64,000 bases of DNA from Jeongeupia sp. USM3 (GCF_001808185.1 NZ_CP017668.1:2356001-2420000); one strand, 5' to 3'; counted from the stretch's first letter, positions 50,292 through 58,349 are shown. Translations and numbers: made by a program. The notes: generated by a model from the letters alone, not told the origin.

Positions 50292-50880
50292 GCTTCGATT
50301 GTGGACCGGATGCATTGCGGCGTTTTTGCCAACGATCAAGCCGCCACAGCAAAAGCAGCGCCAAAACAAGGCCATAGGTCGCCGGCTCGGTGATGTCGCG
50401 CTTCACCAGCCACCAGAAGTGCACGACGGCGAGAATCGCGATCGGGTAGACGAGCTTGTGCAGGCGGCCCCAGTTGCGCCTGAGCCGGCGCACCATCGCG
50501 TCGTTCGACGTCACCGCCAGCGGGATCAGCAGCACGAAGGCGGTAAAGCCGACGGTGATGAACGGCCGCTTGTAGATATCCCGCCACATCGCCGCGACAT
50601 CGAAAAAGTGGTCGAGCGCAAACCAGGTCGTGAAGTGCAGGCAGGCGTAAAAGAACGCGAACAGCCCGAGCATCCGGCGGAAGCGGATCAGCTCGTTGCG
50701 GCCGGTGAGCTGGCGCAGCGGCGACACCGCCAGCGTGAGCAGCAGGCCGACCAGCGCCCAGGTGCCGGTCGAGCGGGTGACGAACTCGACCGGGTTCACC
50801 GCGCCGGGCGTCAGCCAGACCAGCCGCGCCAGCGGCAGCAGGCAGATCAGGAAAACGGCGATTTTCAGGTGTCGGATCAT
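50260..50880 (-). CDS. msrQ: MsrQ, haem-binding membrane subunit of methionine sulfoxide reductase
   Basis: 206-residue six-helix membrane protein of the ferric-reductase-like family (YedZ). Haem-ligand histidines are in 'FFYACLHFTTWFALDHFFDV' and 'LHKLVYPIAILAVVHFWWLV'. MsrQ passes quinone electrons to MsrP, which repairs oxidised methionine in the periplasm. msrP normally precedes msrQ in one operon, but the 340 bases upstream here contain no gene, so msrP must be elsewhere or absent. The C-terminus overlaps yjjP by 32 bases and includes the eight-C run. Confidence 0.9.
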   Translation of the reverse strand: MIRHLKIAVFLICLLPLARLVWLTPGAVNPVEFVTRSTGTWALVGLLLTLAVSPLRQLTGRNELIRFRRMLGLFAFFYACLHFTTWFALDHFFDVAAMWRDIYKRPFITVGFTAFVLLIPLAVTSNDAMVRRLRRNWGRLHKLVYPIAILAVVHFWWLVKRDITEPATYGLVLALLLLWRLDRWQKRRNASGPQSKHGRATASSPP

Positions 50881-51220
50881 GGTGCTTGGGCCTTGTCGGT
50901 GTGCAGCGGTTCCGCCCATCGGGCGGTTGCGCATCTCGCTGCCGTCCGGTGTTCCGAGCCCCGCAAGGGGGCTTGCTGTCGGGGTGTCCTTATGGACCCG
51001 ATGTCCATTCCGGTTCACCCCCAGGGTACTTTCTGCGGGGCGCCTGCGCTTAGCGGCGAAAGCGGGCTGCCCTGGCCTGCCTGCTGGGCGGGCCCACGGG
51101 GGCGACCCGCCGGACACGCTTGGCACTTTTTCATCTGCCGTGCCCCTATGGCTTGGTCGTTGCAGCCGCGCCGATCTGACAGACCTTATAATCGTTTCTT
51201 TTCCCGCGCCCGCCACCGCC
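50881..51220. other. Non-coding gap between msrQ and proB
   Basis: 340 bases with no gene. Small GC hairpins are present (CCGCCC/GGGCGG near 50910-50930; GAGCCCC/GGGGGCTT near 50957-50973) but no T run. It serves as the divergent promoter region for msrQ and proB. No msrP remnant was recognised. Confidence 0.5.
51187..51192 (+). promoter_or_regulatory. -10 element for proB
   Basis: Consensus TATAAT 28 bases before the proB ATG. The nearest -35-like TTGCAG (51160-51165) is 21 bases away, too far for an ideal promoter. Confidence 0.5.
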
Positions 51221-52336
51221 ATGACCATCGTCCAGTCCGCCCACCGCCTCGTCATCAAGGTCGGCTCCAGCCTCGTCACCAACGAAGGCCGCGGGCTCGA
51301 CCACCAAGCGCTGGCGCGCTGGGCCGAGGAAATCGCCGAGCTTGCCAAGCAGGGCAAGGAAGTCGTGCTGGTCTCGAGCGGCGCCGTCGCCGAAGGTGTC
51401 GCCCGGCTGGGCTGGAGCGAAAAGCCGACCGCCGTCCACGAAAAGCAGGCCGCCGCCGCCGTCGGCCAGATGGGGCTGGCGCAGGGCTACGAGAGCGCGT
51501 TCCGCCAGCACGGACTGAAAACCGCCCAGGTGCTGCTGACGCACGACGACATGGCCGACCGCACCCGCTACCTGAACGCACGCTCGACACTGCTCACCCT
51601 GCTGTCGTTCGGCGTGATCCCGATCATCAACGAGAACGACACCGTCGTTACCGCCGAGATCAAGTTCGGCGACAACGACACGCTCGGCGCGCTGGTCACC
51701 AACCTGATCGAAGGCGACGCGCTGATCATCCTCACCGACCAGCAGGGGCTGTACACCGCCGACCCGCGCAGCAACCCGGATGCGCAGTTCGTCAACCAGG
51801 CGATTGCCGGCACGCCCGAGCTCGAAGCGATGGCCGGCGGCGCCGGTTCGTCGGTGGGGACCGGCGGCATGTATACCAAGATCGTCGCAGCCAAGCGCGC
51901 CGCCCGCAGCGGTGCCGCCACGGTGATCGCCAGCGGCCGCGAGCCGCAGGTGCTGACCCGGCTCGCCGCCGGCGAAGCCATCGGCACGCTGCTGATCTCG
52001 CAGACCACGCCGCTGGCGGCCAAGAAGCAGTGGATCGTCGACCACCTGCAGATCCACGGCCGCGTGCATGTGGACGAAGGCGCGCGCCGCGCCATGCTCG
52101 ACAAGGGCTCCAGCCTGCTGCCAATCGGCGTCACCCGCATCGACGGCGACTTCCCGCGCGGTGAAATCGTCCGTGTCGTCGGCCCGGACGGCCTCGAATT
52201 CGCCCGTGGCATCGCCAACTACCCGAGCAAGGACGCCAAACGCATCCTGCGCCAGCCGACCGGCCAGATCGAGGCCACGCTGGGCTATATCGACGAACCG
52301 GAGCTGGTGCACCGGGACAATCTGGTGCTGCTGTAA
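51221..52336 (+). CDS. proB: Glutamate 5-kinase
   Basis: First enzyme of proline synthesis, 371 residues with kinase and PUA domains. Kinase motifs are 'LVIKVGSSLVTNEGRGLD', 'EVVLVSSGAVAEGVARLG', 'VIPIINENDTVVTAEIKFGD' and 'LIILTDQQGLYTADPRSNPD', then 'VGTGGMYTKIVAAKRAA'. The C-terminal PUA domain (about 275-371) includes 'GARRAMLDKGSSLLPIGVTR'. In many betaproteobacteria proB follows rpmA-obgE; here it stands alone with its own -10 box. Feedback inhibition by proline is expected of the family. Confidence 0.96.
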   Translation: MTIVQSAHRLVIKVGSSLVTNEGRGLDHQALARWAEEIAELAKQGKEVVLVSSGAVAEGVARLGWSEKPTAVHEKQAAAAVGQMGLAQGYESAFRQHGLKTAQVLLTHDDMADRTRYLNARSTLLTLLSFGVIPIINENDTVVTAEIKFGDNDTLGALVTNLIEGDALIILTDQQGLYTADPRSNPDAQFVNQAIAGTPELEAMAGGAGSSVGTGGMYTKIVAAKRAARSGAATVIASGREPQVLTRLAAGEAIGTLLISQTTPLAAKKQWIVDHLQIHGRVHVDEGARRAMLDKGSSLLPIGVTRIDGDFPRGEIVRVVGPDGLEFARGIANYPSKDAKRILRQPTGQIEATLGYIDEPELVHRDNLVLL

Positions 52337-52467
52337 GGTCTCGTCGCGCAGGAAGCGCGTTCAGCGCGATTTTTTTGTATTGCTGTTGATCCGGCATTGC
52401 AAGGAACGATGCCTGGATCAGCGTGCGATTGTCGAATGATTTTATTTCAATGGCTTTGCCAAATTTC

Positions 52468-52980
52468 ATGAAGAGAATATTTGTAATTCTTGTGGCTGCA
52501 TTACTCACGGGCTGTGCAGCCAGCCCGTATCAAATTGCGACGGATAATATTGGTAGCGGAAAATCATACGCCGATATCGGATTGAAGAAGGAAAATGTAA
52601 AAACTCAGGCACCCTGCATTACTGGCACAGAAGGAAAGCTTGCTTTCGATTGCATCGTCGTGCAAAGCGATGTCGGCCTGAGTTTCCTCAAGTTCGACAA
52701 AGAACAGAAGATGTACAAGCCGGCCTTTGGAATAAAGTACGACGAAATTGCTGCGGTCGCATTGGTCAGAAACCATGCGCTGCGTCAGGTGCAGATTCGT
52801 ACCAAGAGCCTTTTTACTTTTGCATTTTCAGCGGTTGGAATGATTATTTATGACGCTGACACAACAAGTAAAATATATGACGATATGGTTGGTTATGGGG
52901 TGTCGACATATTCAACCGAATATTTCATGCCATATTTGAATGGAAAGCCAAACGTAATCTATATGCCTATTGTCATTTGA
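52468..52980 (+). CDS. Small lipoprotein of unknown function
   Basis: 170-residue predicted lipoprotein: signal peptide 'MKRIFVILVAALLTGCAAS' with lipobox LTGC. No family recognised. The mature part has two cysteines ('QAPCITGTEG' and 'AFDCIVVQ') that could pair, and a hydrophobic stretch 'LFTFAFSAVGMIIYD' late in the chain. The DNA is much AT-richer than the surrounding genes, suggesting horizontal origin. ATG at 52468 chosen because it begins a normal signal peptide; upstream in-frame ATGs exist. It marks the left edge of the accessory region. Confidence 0.7.
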   Translation: MKRIFVILVAALLTGCAASPYQIATDNIGSGKSYADIGLKKENVKTQAPCITGTEGKLAFDCIVVQSDVGLSFLKFDKEQKMYKPAFGIKYDEIAAVALVRNHALRQVQIRTKSLFTFAFSAVGMIIYDADTTSKIYDDMVGYGVSTYSTEYFMPYLNGKPNVIYMPIVI

Positions 52981-53241
52981 CGGAGTGGTGATCTGTCCGT
53001 TGGCATTGACGCCCCGTGATCAGCGAGGCGAGCAGTGTAGGTCGGGCTATATAAAATGAAGCCCGGCATTGGGCGAAAATGCGATCAATTGGTCATCGGA
53101 CTGGCGCGTTGAGCATCACGGATTCGGCCCAAGCTGCGCGCTGGAAATGCCATCATTGGCAGCGTGCACGGCCGGCGGCTTGCGCCGCAGTCTCGCGACG
53201 GGGAAGCCCCTTTCATTCGTTAAGCCACTCAGGGATCGAAA
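52981..53241. other. Gap with small hairpin
   Basis: 261 bases, no gene supported. A stem CGGGCT/AGCCCG flanks ATATAAAATGA at about 53044-53068. No other signal seen. Confidence 0.4.
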
Positions 53242-53595
53242 ATGGATGTTGACGCTGTCAAAATGCATTGCAGTCGCTACCCCGGTGCTTCGTCAAAGTT
53301 GTTCGGGCCACCCAGCAACGTCCTCGTCTACTACTCGGGCTGCAAGAAGTTTGCGTACTTCAAGACCAGCGAACCGGAACAGTGGCGTTTCAGTATCCGC
53401 ACAACCCCTGAACGCTTCCTGGAGCTGACCGACGTACCCGGTATCAAACCTGCCCGTTACATGGGCCGATTTCACTGGGTCACCATCGTGAATGTCAGCG
53501 CCGTCCCTGCCGACTACCTGCAAGAGCTGATTGCGTGGTCGTATACCAGAGCGATCACGCGTCCCGGAAAGGCGACAGCACGTGGACCGGACTGA
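53242..53595 (+). CDS. MmcQ/YjbR family protein
   Basis: 117-residue protein of the YjbR fold (DUF419). Pattern: 'HCSRYPGASSKLFGPPSNVL', 'VYYSGCKKFAYFKTSEPEQW', 'PGIKPARYMGRFHWVTI' and the final 'YLQELIAWSYTRAI'. The fold resembles a CyaY-like DNA-binding domain; cellular role is unknown. AGGGA lies 7 bases before the ATG. Small, stand-alone, and flanked by gaps of 200-260 bases, as are others in this accessory stretch. Confidence 0.85.
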   Translation: MDVDAVKMHCSRYPGASSKLFGPPSNVLVYYSGCKKFAYFKTSEPEQWRFSIRTTPERFLELTDVPGIKPARYMGRFHWVTIVNVSAVPADYLQELIAWSYTRAITRPGKATARGPD

Positions 53596-53799
53596 ATAAG
53601 CCCCGGCATGCCCGGCGGTGGGTGCATGCCGTCATGGCGTTGATGCGCCGGGCTGGTCTCTGCCGGCCATGACGATGCTTACATGCATATCTGGATGAAA
53701 ACAAGATTCATGCTGATTTCATTGGTGATGTACAGTAAGCGATTCCGTCGCGGCCATGCCGGGCGATGACGGTTTCCGCCCTTTGGCCCCTGGAGTTCT

Positions 53800-54246
53800 A
53801 TGATCAGCGCAGCGAGCAGTCTGGACTATCCGTTCATCGAGAAAGTGACCCGCCAGAACATGGCGTACCACTATGCACAACACCGGATCGAGTGGAACGA
53901 CGCAGCCTGTTCGACGGGTCTGGCGGCAACCGACAACTACGTCGTGCTGGACGGCGGCGAACGCGTTGCGGTGATCCGCCTCAGCTTCGGCCAGCACCAC
54001 CTGTACATCAACGACCTGCAGGTCATCCCCAGAGTGCAGCGGAACGGCATCGGCACCCGCCTGCTCGACCACGCGATCTCGCTGGCCCGGGCCAGGAACC
54101 TCGACGCCGTGCGCCTCTGCGTGTTCAACGGCAACTCGGCGAAGAAGTTCTACGAAAAGCTCGGTTTCGATCCGGTCGGCGAACAGGGTTGCGTGCTGAG
54201 AATGGAGCACAAGCTCAACGGCGCCGCGGCGCACGTCGGCACTTAG
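53800..54246 (+). CDS. GNAT-family N-acetyltransferase
   Basis: 148-residue acetyltransferase. Acetyl-CoA motif A is 'LQVIPRVQRNGIGTRLLDHA' (Q/R-x-x-G-I-G) and motif B includes 'VFNGNSAKKFYEKLGFDPVG', close to the YjaB/RimI-like group. The N-terminal 'IEKVTRQNMAYHYAQHRIEW' is a typical substrate lid. Substrate unknown; the 'NxxAxxFYEKxGF' pattern is shared by protein and small-molecule acetyltransferases. Lies just before the cassette-like array. Confidence 0.87.
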   Translation: MISAASSLDYPFIEKVTRQNMAYHYAQHRIEWNDAACSTGLAATDNYVVLDGGERVAVIRLSFGQHHLYINDLQVIPRVQRNGIGTRLLDHAISLARARNLDAVRLCVFNGNSAKKFYEKLGFDPVGEQGCVLRMEHKLNGAAAHVGT

Positions 54247-54428
54247 TTCGGCCGGAATGGAATGAAGTCCGGGTTATGCACCGGCATGGTGTGTTTTTCA
54301 GTGCCGTTAGGGGGCGATAACACAGCGACGGACAAGCAATATGCGGCCCGCAGTGACGCCGATAAATTTATTGCACCATGTGGTGCGTTTAAACACGCTT
54401 TTTAGGGTGTTTAATTTTTTTAGGCGCT

Positions 54429-54851
54429 ATGAACTCGCCAATTTTAATTGATCTAAATGACGGAAGCGTCGAGATTGAGAGCTTCCGCATCAGCTCTCGC
54501 TTGAAACTTAATGAGCTCACGGCAGCATTCACCGTTCAACCGGAACAACAAGTTATTGTTCTCGGTAAATCTGTCCTCTGCCAGTTCGCTTCAGTCCAAC
54601 TCGTTGACAACGGCCTGCCGGTTCTCCTGGAGCTGCGTTTTGAGCGGGGAGCTCTGGTGAGCTGTTTCTTTACTTTCCCCAATGCAGAGCTAAGTGATGA
54701 GCATCACGCTTGTTCTCAGTGGCTTACAAGCAAGCTAGGGCAAACTAGTGGCCTAGCTTGCTTCCCGTGGGGCAGCGCTGGTGTTGCGATGGATCGCAGT
54801 GGAAACAGTCATGTATTTCTGCACAACAAAAACAACTGCTGGGCGCATTAA
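54429..54851 (+). CDS. Unknown protein, cassette-like gene 1
   Basis: 140-residue protein with no family recognised. It is soluble, mixed alpha/beta by eye, with three cysteines ('SVLCQFA', 'LVSCFFTF', 'HACSQW') and a C-terminal 'SAGVAMDRSGNSHVFLHNKN' that resembles a beta-hairpin. The DNA is AT-richer than the chromosome around it. AGGCG precedes the ATG. It is the first of five small co-directional genes separated by hairpin-bearing gaps. Confidence 0.6.
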   Translation: MNSPILIDLNDGSVEIESFRISSRLKLNELTAAFTVQPEQQVIVLGKSVLCQFASVQLVDNGLPVLLELRFERGALVSCFFTFPNAELSDEHHACSQWLTSKLGQTSGLACFPWGSAGVAMDRSGNSHVFLHNKNNCWAH

Positions 54852-54860
54852 GCCACAGGC

Positions 54861-54957
54861 ACCTAACCTTTCGGTCAGCCGGACGGCCCAAAGCTAAGCT
54901 TTGGGTTCCCTTCGCCACTACGTGGCTCCGGCCGCCCGTTACCTCCAACGCTAAAGG
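54861..54957 (+). other. attC-like gap, site alpha
   Basis: Begins ACCTAAC (matches the integron R'' consensus RYYYAAC) and runs through imperfect inverted arms to GTTACCTCCAACGCTAAAG. A nine-base stem CCCAAAGCT/AGCTTTGGG (54887-54905) sits in the middle. Right-hand core differs from GTTRRRY. Confidence 0.35.
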
Positions 54958-54967
54958 GCCACGATTC

Positions 54968-55411
54968 ATGGGGCAGCAAAGTACAAGCGACAGTTTCATG
55001 CGTTGGCAAACGGTCACCATTGGTCAGCTTACTTATGTCATCAATCTCATTCTTGGTCTCACTGTGGCAACCATTGGCTTTCAGGTTACCCTGCTACTAA
55101 ATAAAGGGTTCGCTCCCGTAGGTTGGCAAAAGTGCACGTTCTCTTTATCTCTGCTTCTCTTGTCAGCGTCCTTTGCGCTTGGCATCGCGGTCGTAGTCAA
55201 CCGGCTCAGAGATTTTCGTGCAACCATGTTCACGGCAAAGCTCAGAGAACAAGGCGCTGCTGAGTCAGCAATTGAAGAACACCGGGCTCTTTATCAGCGG
55301 CTCGGTTCAAGAACTTGGGCTTTATTCTGGTGGCAGCTCGGCACCTTTGGTATTGGCGTTGCACTCACCGTTGTCAGTGCTCTTGCTTCGGTCGGTCACA
55401 AGCTGCTGTGA
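54968..55411 (+). CDS. Unknown membrane protein, cassette-like gene 2
   Basis: 147-residue protein with three predicted membrane helices: 'LTYVINLILGLTVATIGFQV', 'SLSLLLLSASFALGIAVVV' and the C-terminal 'FGIGVALTVVSALASVG'. A charged cytoplasmic segment lies between helices two and three ('TAKLREQGAAESAIEEHRAL'). No family recognised. AAGGG lies about 10 bases upstream of the ATG. Flanked by attC-like gaps. Confidence 0.65.
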   Translation: MGQQSTSDSFMRWQTVTIGQLTYVINLILGLTVATIGFQVTLLLNKGFAPVGWQKCTFSLSLLLLSASFALGIAVVVNRLRDFRATMFTAKLREQGAAESAIEEHRALYQRLGSRTWALFWWQLGTFGIGVALTVVSALASVGHKLL

Positions 55412-55417
55412 ACCAAC

Positions 55418-55472
55418 CCTCAAACCCTTCGCTCCAGCGGGCACGGTAGCCGCTGAGCTCAAATGGTAGGCC
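55418..55472 (+). other. attC-like gap, site beta
   Basis: CCTTCGCTCCAGCGGG...CCGCTGAGCTCAAATGGTAGGCC resembles common integron attC sites. GCTC-c-AGCGG (55431-55440) pairs with CCGCTGAGC (55450-55458), leaving one unpaired C like an attC extrahelical base. The right core GGTAGGC is one base off GTTAGGC. Confidence 0.45.
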
Positions 55473-55480
55473 TAAACTGA

Positions 55481-55690
55481 ATGTCAATCCCTGTGCTCGC
55501 GACCGGTTTTTTTGTTACCGCCCTTCTCCTTGTTGCGATTTATTACGCAATCATAAACTCAGCCGATTTCAAGAAACTCCCGAGCAACGAACAACCGGCA
55601 AAGAAAAAGAAATTGAAGAAAGTGTTTTTGCAAGCCGCCGTTATTGGCGCAATCATTGTCGGGTTCAAGGTGATCACGAATCAGGCTTAG
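55481..55690 (+). CDS. Unknown small membrane protein, cassette-like gene 3
   Basis: 69-residue protein: one N-terminal helix 'VLATGFFVTALLLVAIYYAI', a very basic loop 'PAKKKKLKKVF', and a second hydrophobic helix 'AAVIGAIIVGFKVI'. No family recognised. Its composition is protein-like, but it could be too short to be certain. No good ribosome site is visible. Confidence 0.5.
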   Translation: MSIPVLATGFFVTALLLVAIYYAIINSADFKKLPSNEQPAKKKKLKKVFLQAAVIGAIIVGFKVITNQA

Positions 55691-55750
55691 ACCTGACATG
55701 TCAATCAACCCGGACCGCCTTTGGCGTCCGGCTATTTTTAACGTCAGGTA
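55690..55750 (+). other. attC-like gap or terminator, site gamma
   Basis: ACCTGAC (55691-55697) and GTCAGGT (55743-55749) are perfect inverted ends. Between them CCGGAC-c-GCC/GGC-GTCCGG forms a stem with a single bulged C, followed by CTATTTTT. The layout fits attC, but the stem plus T run also fits an intrinsic terminator. Confidence 0.45.
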
Positions 55751-55754
55751 GCTC

Positions 55755-56117
55755 ATGAACGCCGTCGCTATCGCTTTCGCGGTGACCCTGCCTTTCTTGG
55801 GTATCGTTTTCGTCACATATCGAAAGCTTCAGCGCATGGTGTATCTACAAAAAATCACACCTGTTCTTGCTGTCTTTGTCGTATGGCTTGCCGTACTCGG
55901 TTTGCCATGGTTTTCCCTGTGGTTTTGGGTTCCTGTTGCCAACCATATCGTCGTGGTTTTTCCCGCATTGCGGACCCCGTCATGGGATGCTGGTCTTGCT
56001 ATATCGCTTTATCTTGGCATGTGCATGTCTTATTTGTTTGGCGCGCTGGCTGCCGGCGCTATTTCCTGGCAGTTCATTCGCCGTTCAACCCATGGGCGCT
56101 CTGATAATGCAAGCTAA
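55755..56117 (+). CDS. Unknown membrane protein, cassette-like gene 4
   Basis: 120-residue protein with about four predicted helices: 'AVAIAFAVTLPFLGIVFVTY', 'ITPVLAVFVVWLAVLGLPWF', 'VPVANHIVVVFPAL' and 'SLYLGMCMSYLFGALAAGAI'. No family recognised. DNA is AT-richer than flanking chromosome. Confidence 0.6.
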   Translation: MNAVAIAFAVTLPFLGIVFVTYRKLQRMVYLQKITPVLAVFVVWLAVLGLPWFSLWFWVPVANHIVVVFPALRTPSWDAGLAISLYLGMCMSYLFGALAAGAISWQFIRRSTHGRSDNAS

Positions 56118-56190
56118 CATGGCAGTCAAAGCCAGCCCCTTCCAGCCGCCGAATCGCCCTCAAGCGGGCGGCGCTTTATCTTCGTCAGGT
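56112..56190 (+). other. attC-like gap, site delta
   Basis: AGCTAACATGGCAGTCAA at the 3' end of gene 4 resembles CTGACATGTCAATCAA of site gamma, and both sites end in CGTCAGGTA. A GCCGCC/GGCGGC stem (56145-56150 with 56167-56172) lies between. Confidence 0.4.
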
Positions 56191-56198
56191 ACTTAACG

Positions 56199-56549
56199 AT
56201 GCAAACGAAATGGACTGTTTTTTCTGTTGCGCTAACAGCGCTCATCGGTCTCGCGCCCGTGAGTGCGCACGCGGAAACCTATTCGGATGTGTACTCGGGA
56301 ACAATAAAGCTTGAAGGAAAGGAAATAATCCTCACTCGCTGTGATCTGGCGAAAAACAAGTACGTTCTGACTTCAAAGAACAAGAACGGCGTGTTGAATG
56401 AACTGCCCCCCGAAATCAGAACGAACGGCATCGTATCCGCCGATGTCATCGCCGAGTACAAATCGAAGTCCGGACGGAATTATCTGGACGTCATTGAGCT
56501 GAGAAGCGTCCAGACCGGGAAATCATGCCATCTGCTTGATCTGCTTTGA
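56199..56549 (+). CDS. Unknown secreted protein, cassette-like gene 5
   Basis: 116-residue protein with a clear signal peptide 'VFSVALTALIGLAPVSAHA' cut near Ala-Glu. The mature part is about 90 residues, rich in beta-type patterns ('YSGTIKLEGKEIILTRCDLA'), with two cysteines ('LTRCDLA' and 'GKSCHLL') that may pair. No family recognised. Likely periplasmic. Confidence 0.62.
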   Translation: MQTKWTVFSVALTALIGLAPVSAHAETYSDVYSGTIKLEGKEIILTRCDLAKNKYVLTSKNKNGVLNELPPEIRTNGIVSADVIAEYKSKSGRNYLDVIELRSVQTGKSCHLLDLL

Positions 56550-56625
56550 GCTTCGCCAAGCGGTTGATCACCAGGTTCATCCTGCCGATCATTTTGATGC
56601 CAGGCCAACAATGCCGGAGTAATCC

Positions 56626-57006
56626 ATGAAGAATCCTGTTGTGCACTTTGAAATCCCGGTCGGCGATCTGGAACGGGCCATTGCATTTTACGAAGCGGTA
56701 TTCGGCCACGAGCTGGAACGCCTTGCGGTGGATGGCAACGACATGGCGTTTTTTCCGGCGGATCAGCGGGCGAACGGGATCAGCGGCGCGCTTGCCCGGG
56801 GGGCCAGCTATCTGCCGGGAAAACAGGGCGCCCGGATCTATTTCGGGGTCGCCAGCATTGATGACACGCTGGCCAAAGCGGTGTCGGCCGGGGGAAGCAT
56901 CACCTATCCCAAGACGCCCATTGGTGATCTGGGCTGGGTGGCAGAGTTTGAAGATAGCGAAGGCAACTGCATTGCGCTGCATGCTGACGCAGCATCCGTG
57001 AATTAA
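56626..57006 (+). CDS. VOC-superfamily (glyoxalase-fold) protein 1
   Basis: 126-residue vicinal-oxygen-chelate protein: 'VVHFEIPVGDLERAIAFYEA' starts the first beta-alpha-beta module and 'IYFGVASIDDTLAKAVSAGG' the second, ending 'AEFEDSEGNCIALHADA'. Putative metal ligands are His7 and the Glu near 'WVAEFED'. Members include glyoxalases, bleomycin-binding proteins and dioxygenases; function cannot be assigned. AT content is back to the chromosomal norm. Confidence 0.85.
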   Translation: MKNPVVHFEIPVGDLERAIAFYEAVFGHELERLAVDGNDMAFFPADQRANGISGALARGASYLPGKQGARIYFGVASIDDTLAKAVSAGGSITYPKTPIGDLGWVAEFEDSEGNCIALHADAASVN

Positions 57007-57222
57007 ACCCGCGCGGGCGCGGCCGTGCCGGCTTGGCGCCGGGCGGGAATCGCGGCCCAAAACCCTGCAGGGCAGAGGCTGAAAGGTCGGAGAATCCGCC
57101 GGACGACGATCGCCAACGCCACGAAAACGTCGCGGCGAGATCCGGCCGGTGACCGGCTGGCAGGCCGCCTGCTGCAGACATCAACTTCAAATCGTGCGGC
57201 CACGCAGGAGGGGCATACCGCG

Positions 57223-57600
57223 ATGTTCAAGGCTGTTGAATCCGTCGTGCTGTTTGTTGCCGATATCGACGCCGCGGCCCGGTGGTATGCGGCCTTGCTG
57301 TCGGCCGACGTCGAATACGAGAACGCGCATTACGCCTATGTGCGCGGCCCGGGCGTGAGCCTCGGCTTCCACCCTGCGGACGGCAAGTGCCCGGGCGGCG
57401 TTGGCGGTACTACGGTGTACTGGACGGTGGCGGACCTGCAGGCGTCGATCGCGCAGCTGCAGGCCCGCGGGGCACGGCTTTACCGCGGCCCGATCGTCAC
57501 CGGTCCGGGTGCGCGGGCCGCCATGCTGGTGGACCCGTTCGGTTGCAGCATCGGGCTCATGTCGTCCGGCCCCGGGGGTGATGCGCCGCGCGCGCCGTGA
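57223..57600 (+). CDS. VOC-superfamily (glyoxalase-fold) protein 2
   Basis: 125-residue VOC protein: 'SVVLFVADIDAAARWYAALL' opens module one; 'VYWTVADLQASIAQLQARGA' and 'AAMLVDPFGCSIGLMSS' form module two. The usual first metal His is Val in 'ESVVLFV', so metal binding is doubtful. AGGAGG lies 12 bases before the ATG. Preceded by a 216-base gap with no gene. Confidence 0.83.
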   Translation: MFKAVESVVLFVADIDAAARWYAALLSADVEYENAHYAYVRGPGVSLGFHPADGKCPGGVGGTTVYWTVADLQASIAQLQARGARLYRGPIVTGPGARAAMLVDPFGCSIGLMSSGPGGDAPRAP

Positions 57601-57722
57601 AAGCGGGCGTTTTGCCGTGCTTGTCGAGGGGCCGAGGCGACGGGCAGGCCACCGCCGTGCGGGTATCTCCGCGCGGCATTCCGGCGCAAAATCGCCTGCT
57701 TAGCGCAAGCAGGGAGTTCGCC

Positions 57723-58265
57723 GTGCCTTCGTCCGAACTGACGCCGTTGTCGAGCGACATCGTTTATGAAAACCCGTGGCTGCGCGTGCGCGAGGACCGT
57801 TTCATCCGGCCCGGCGGCGCCGAGGGTCTGTACGGCGTGGTCGAGAAGGACGATTTCGCCGTGATCGCCGCCGTCGCCGATGGCCGGGTGCTGCTGGTCG
57901 AGCAGTTCCGCTATCCGGTGCAGGGCCGCTACTGGGAGCTGCCGCAGGGCGTGGCCAAAGCGGCCAGGGGCGATCTGCTCGAAACCGCGAAAATCGAGCT
58001 GCGCGAGGAAACCGGTTTCGTCGCCGGGCACTGGGTCGACGCCGGGCCGCTGTTCCTCGCCTACGGGCTGACGACACAGGCGTACCGGGTTTTTCTCGCC
58101 ACCGGGCTGACCCACGTCGGCGCCGAGCCCGAGGCCGAGGAGGAAGGACTGATCAGCCGCAGCGTTGCGGTTGCCGAGTTCGAGCGGATGATCATCGCCG
58201 GCGAAATCCGCGATTCGGTCACCGTGGCGGCATTCGGCCTGCTGCGGCTGAAAGGGCTGCTGTAG
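57723..58265 (+). CDS. NUDIX hydrolase (ADP-ribose-pyrophosphatase-like)
   Basis: 180-residue NUDIX protein. 'VLLVEQFRYPVQGRYWELPQ' is the hallmark of ADP-ribose/ADP-sugar pyrophosphatases. The Nudix box is 'LLETAKIELREETGFVAG', where the usual Arg of REuxEExGu is Ile but the metal-binding Glu residues remain. Starts at GTG 57723 after AGGGAG. Predicted to hydrolyse nucleoside diphosphate sugars in the cytoplasm. Confidence 0.86.
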   Translation: MPSSELTPLSSDIVYENPWLRVREDRFIRPGGAEGLYGVVEKDDFAVIAAVADGRVLLVEQFRYPVQGRYWELPQGVAKAARGDLLETAKIELREETGFVAGHWVDAGPLFLAYGLTTQAYRVFLATGLTHVGAEPEAEEEGLISRSVAVAEFERMIIAGEIRDSVTVAAFGLLRLKGLL

Positions 58266-58349
58266 ATCGTCGGGCAGCATCGATAGAGAACTGATGGAGA
58301 ACCGGCCCCGCCCCCGTCCGGCGGCGGTTTTGAACCGGGAGGAATGCAA

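Noticed and set aside
55690..55750. Plain intrinsic terminator only
   Set aside because: Not fully rejected: the stem plus T run fits, but the perfect ACCTGAC/GTCAGGT ends also fit attC, so it is listed with both readings.
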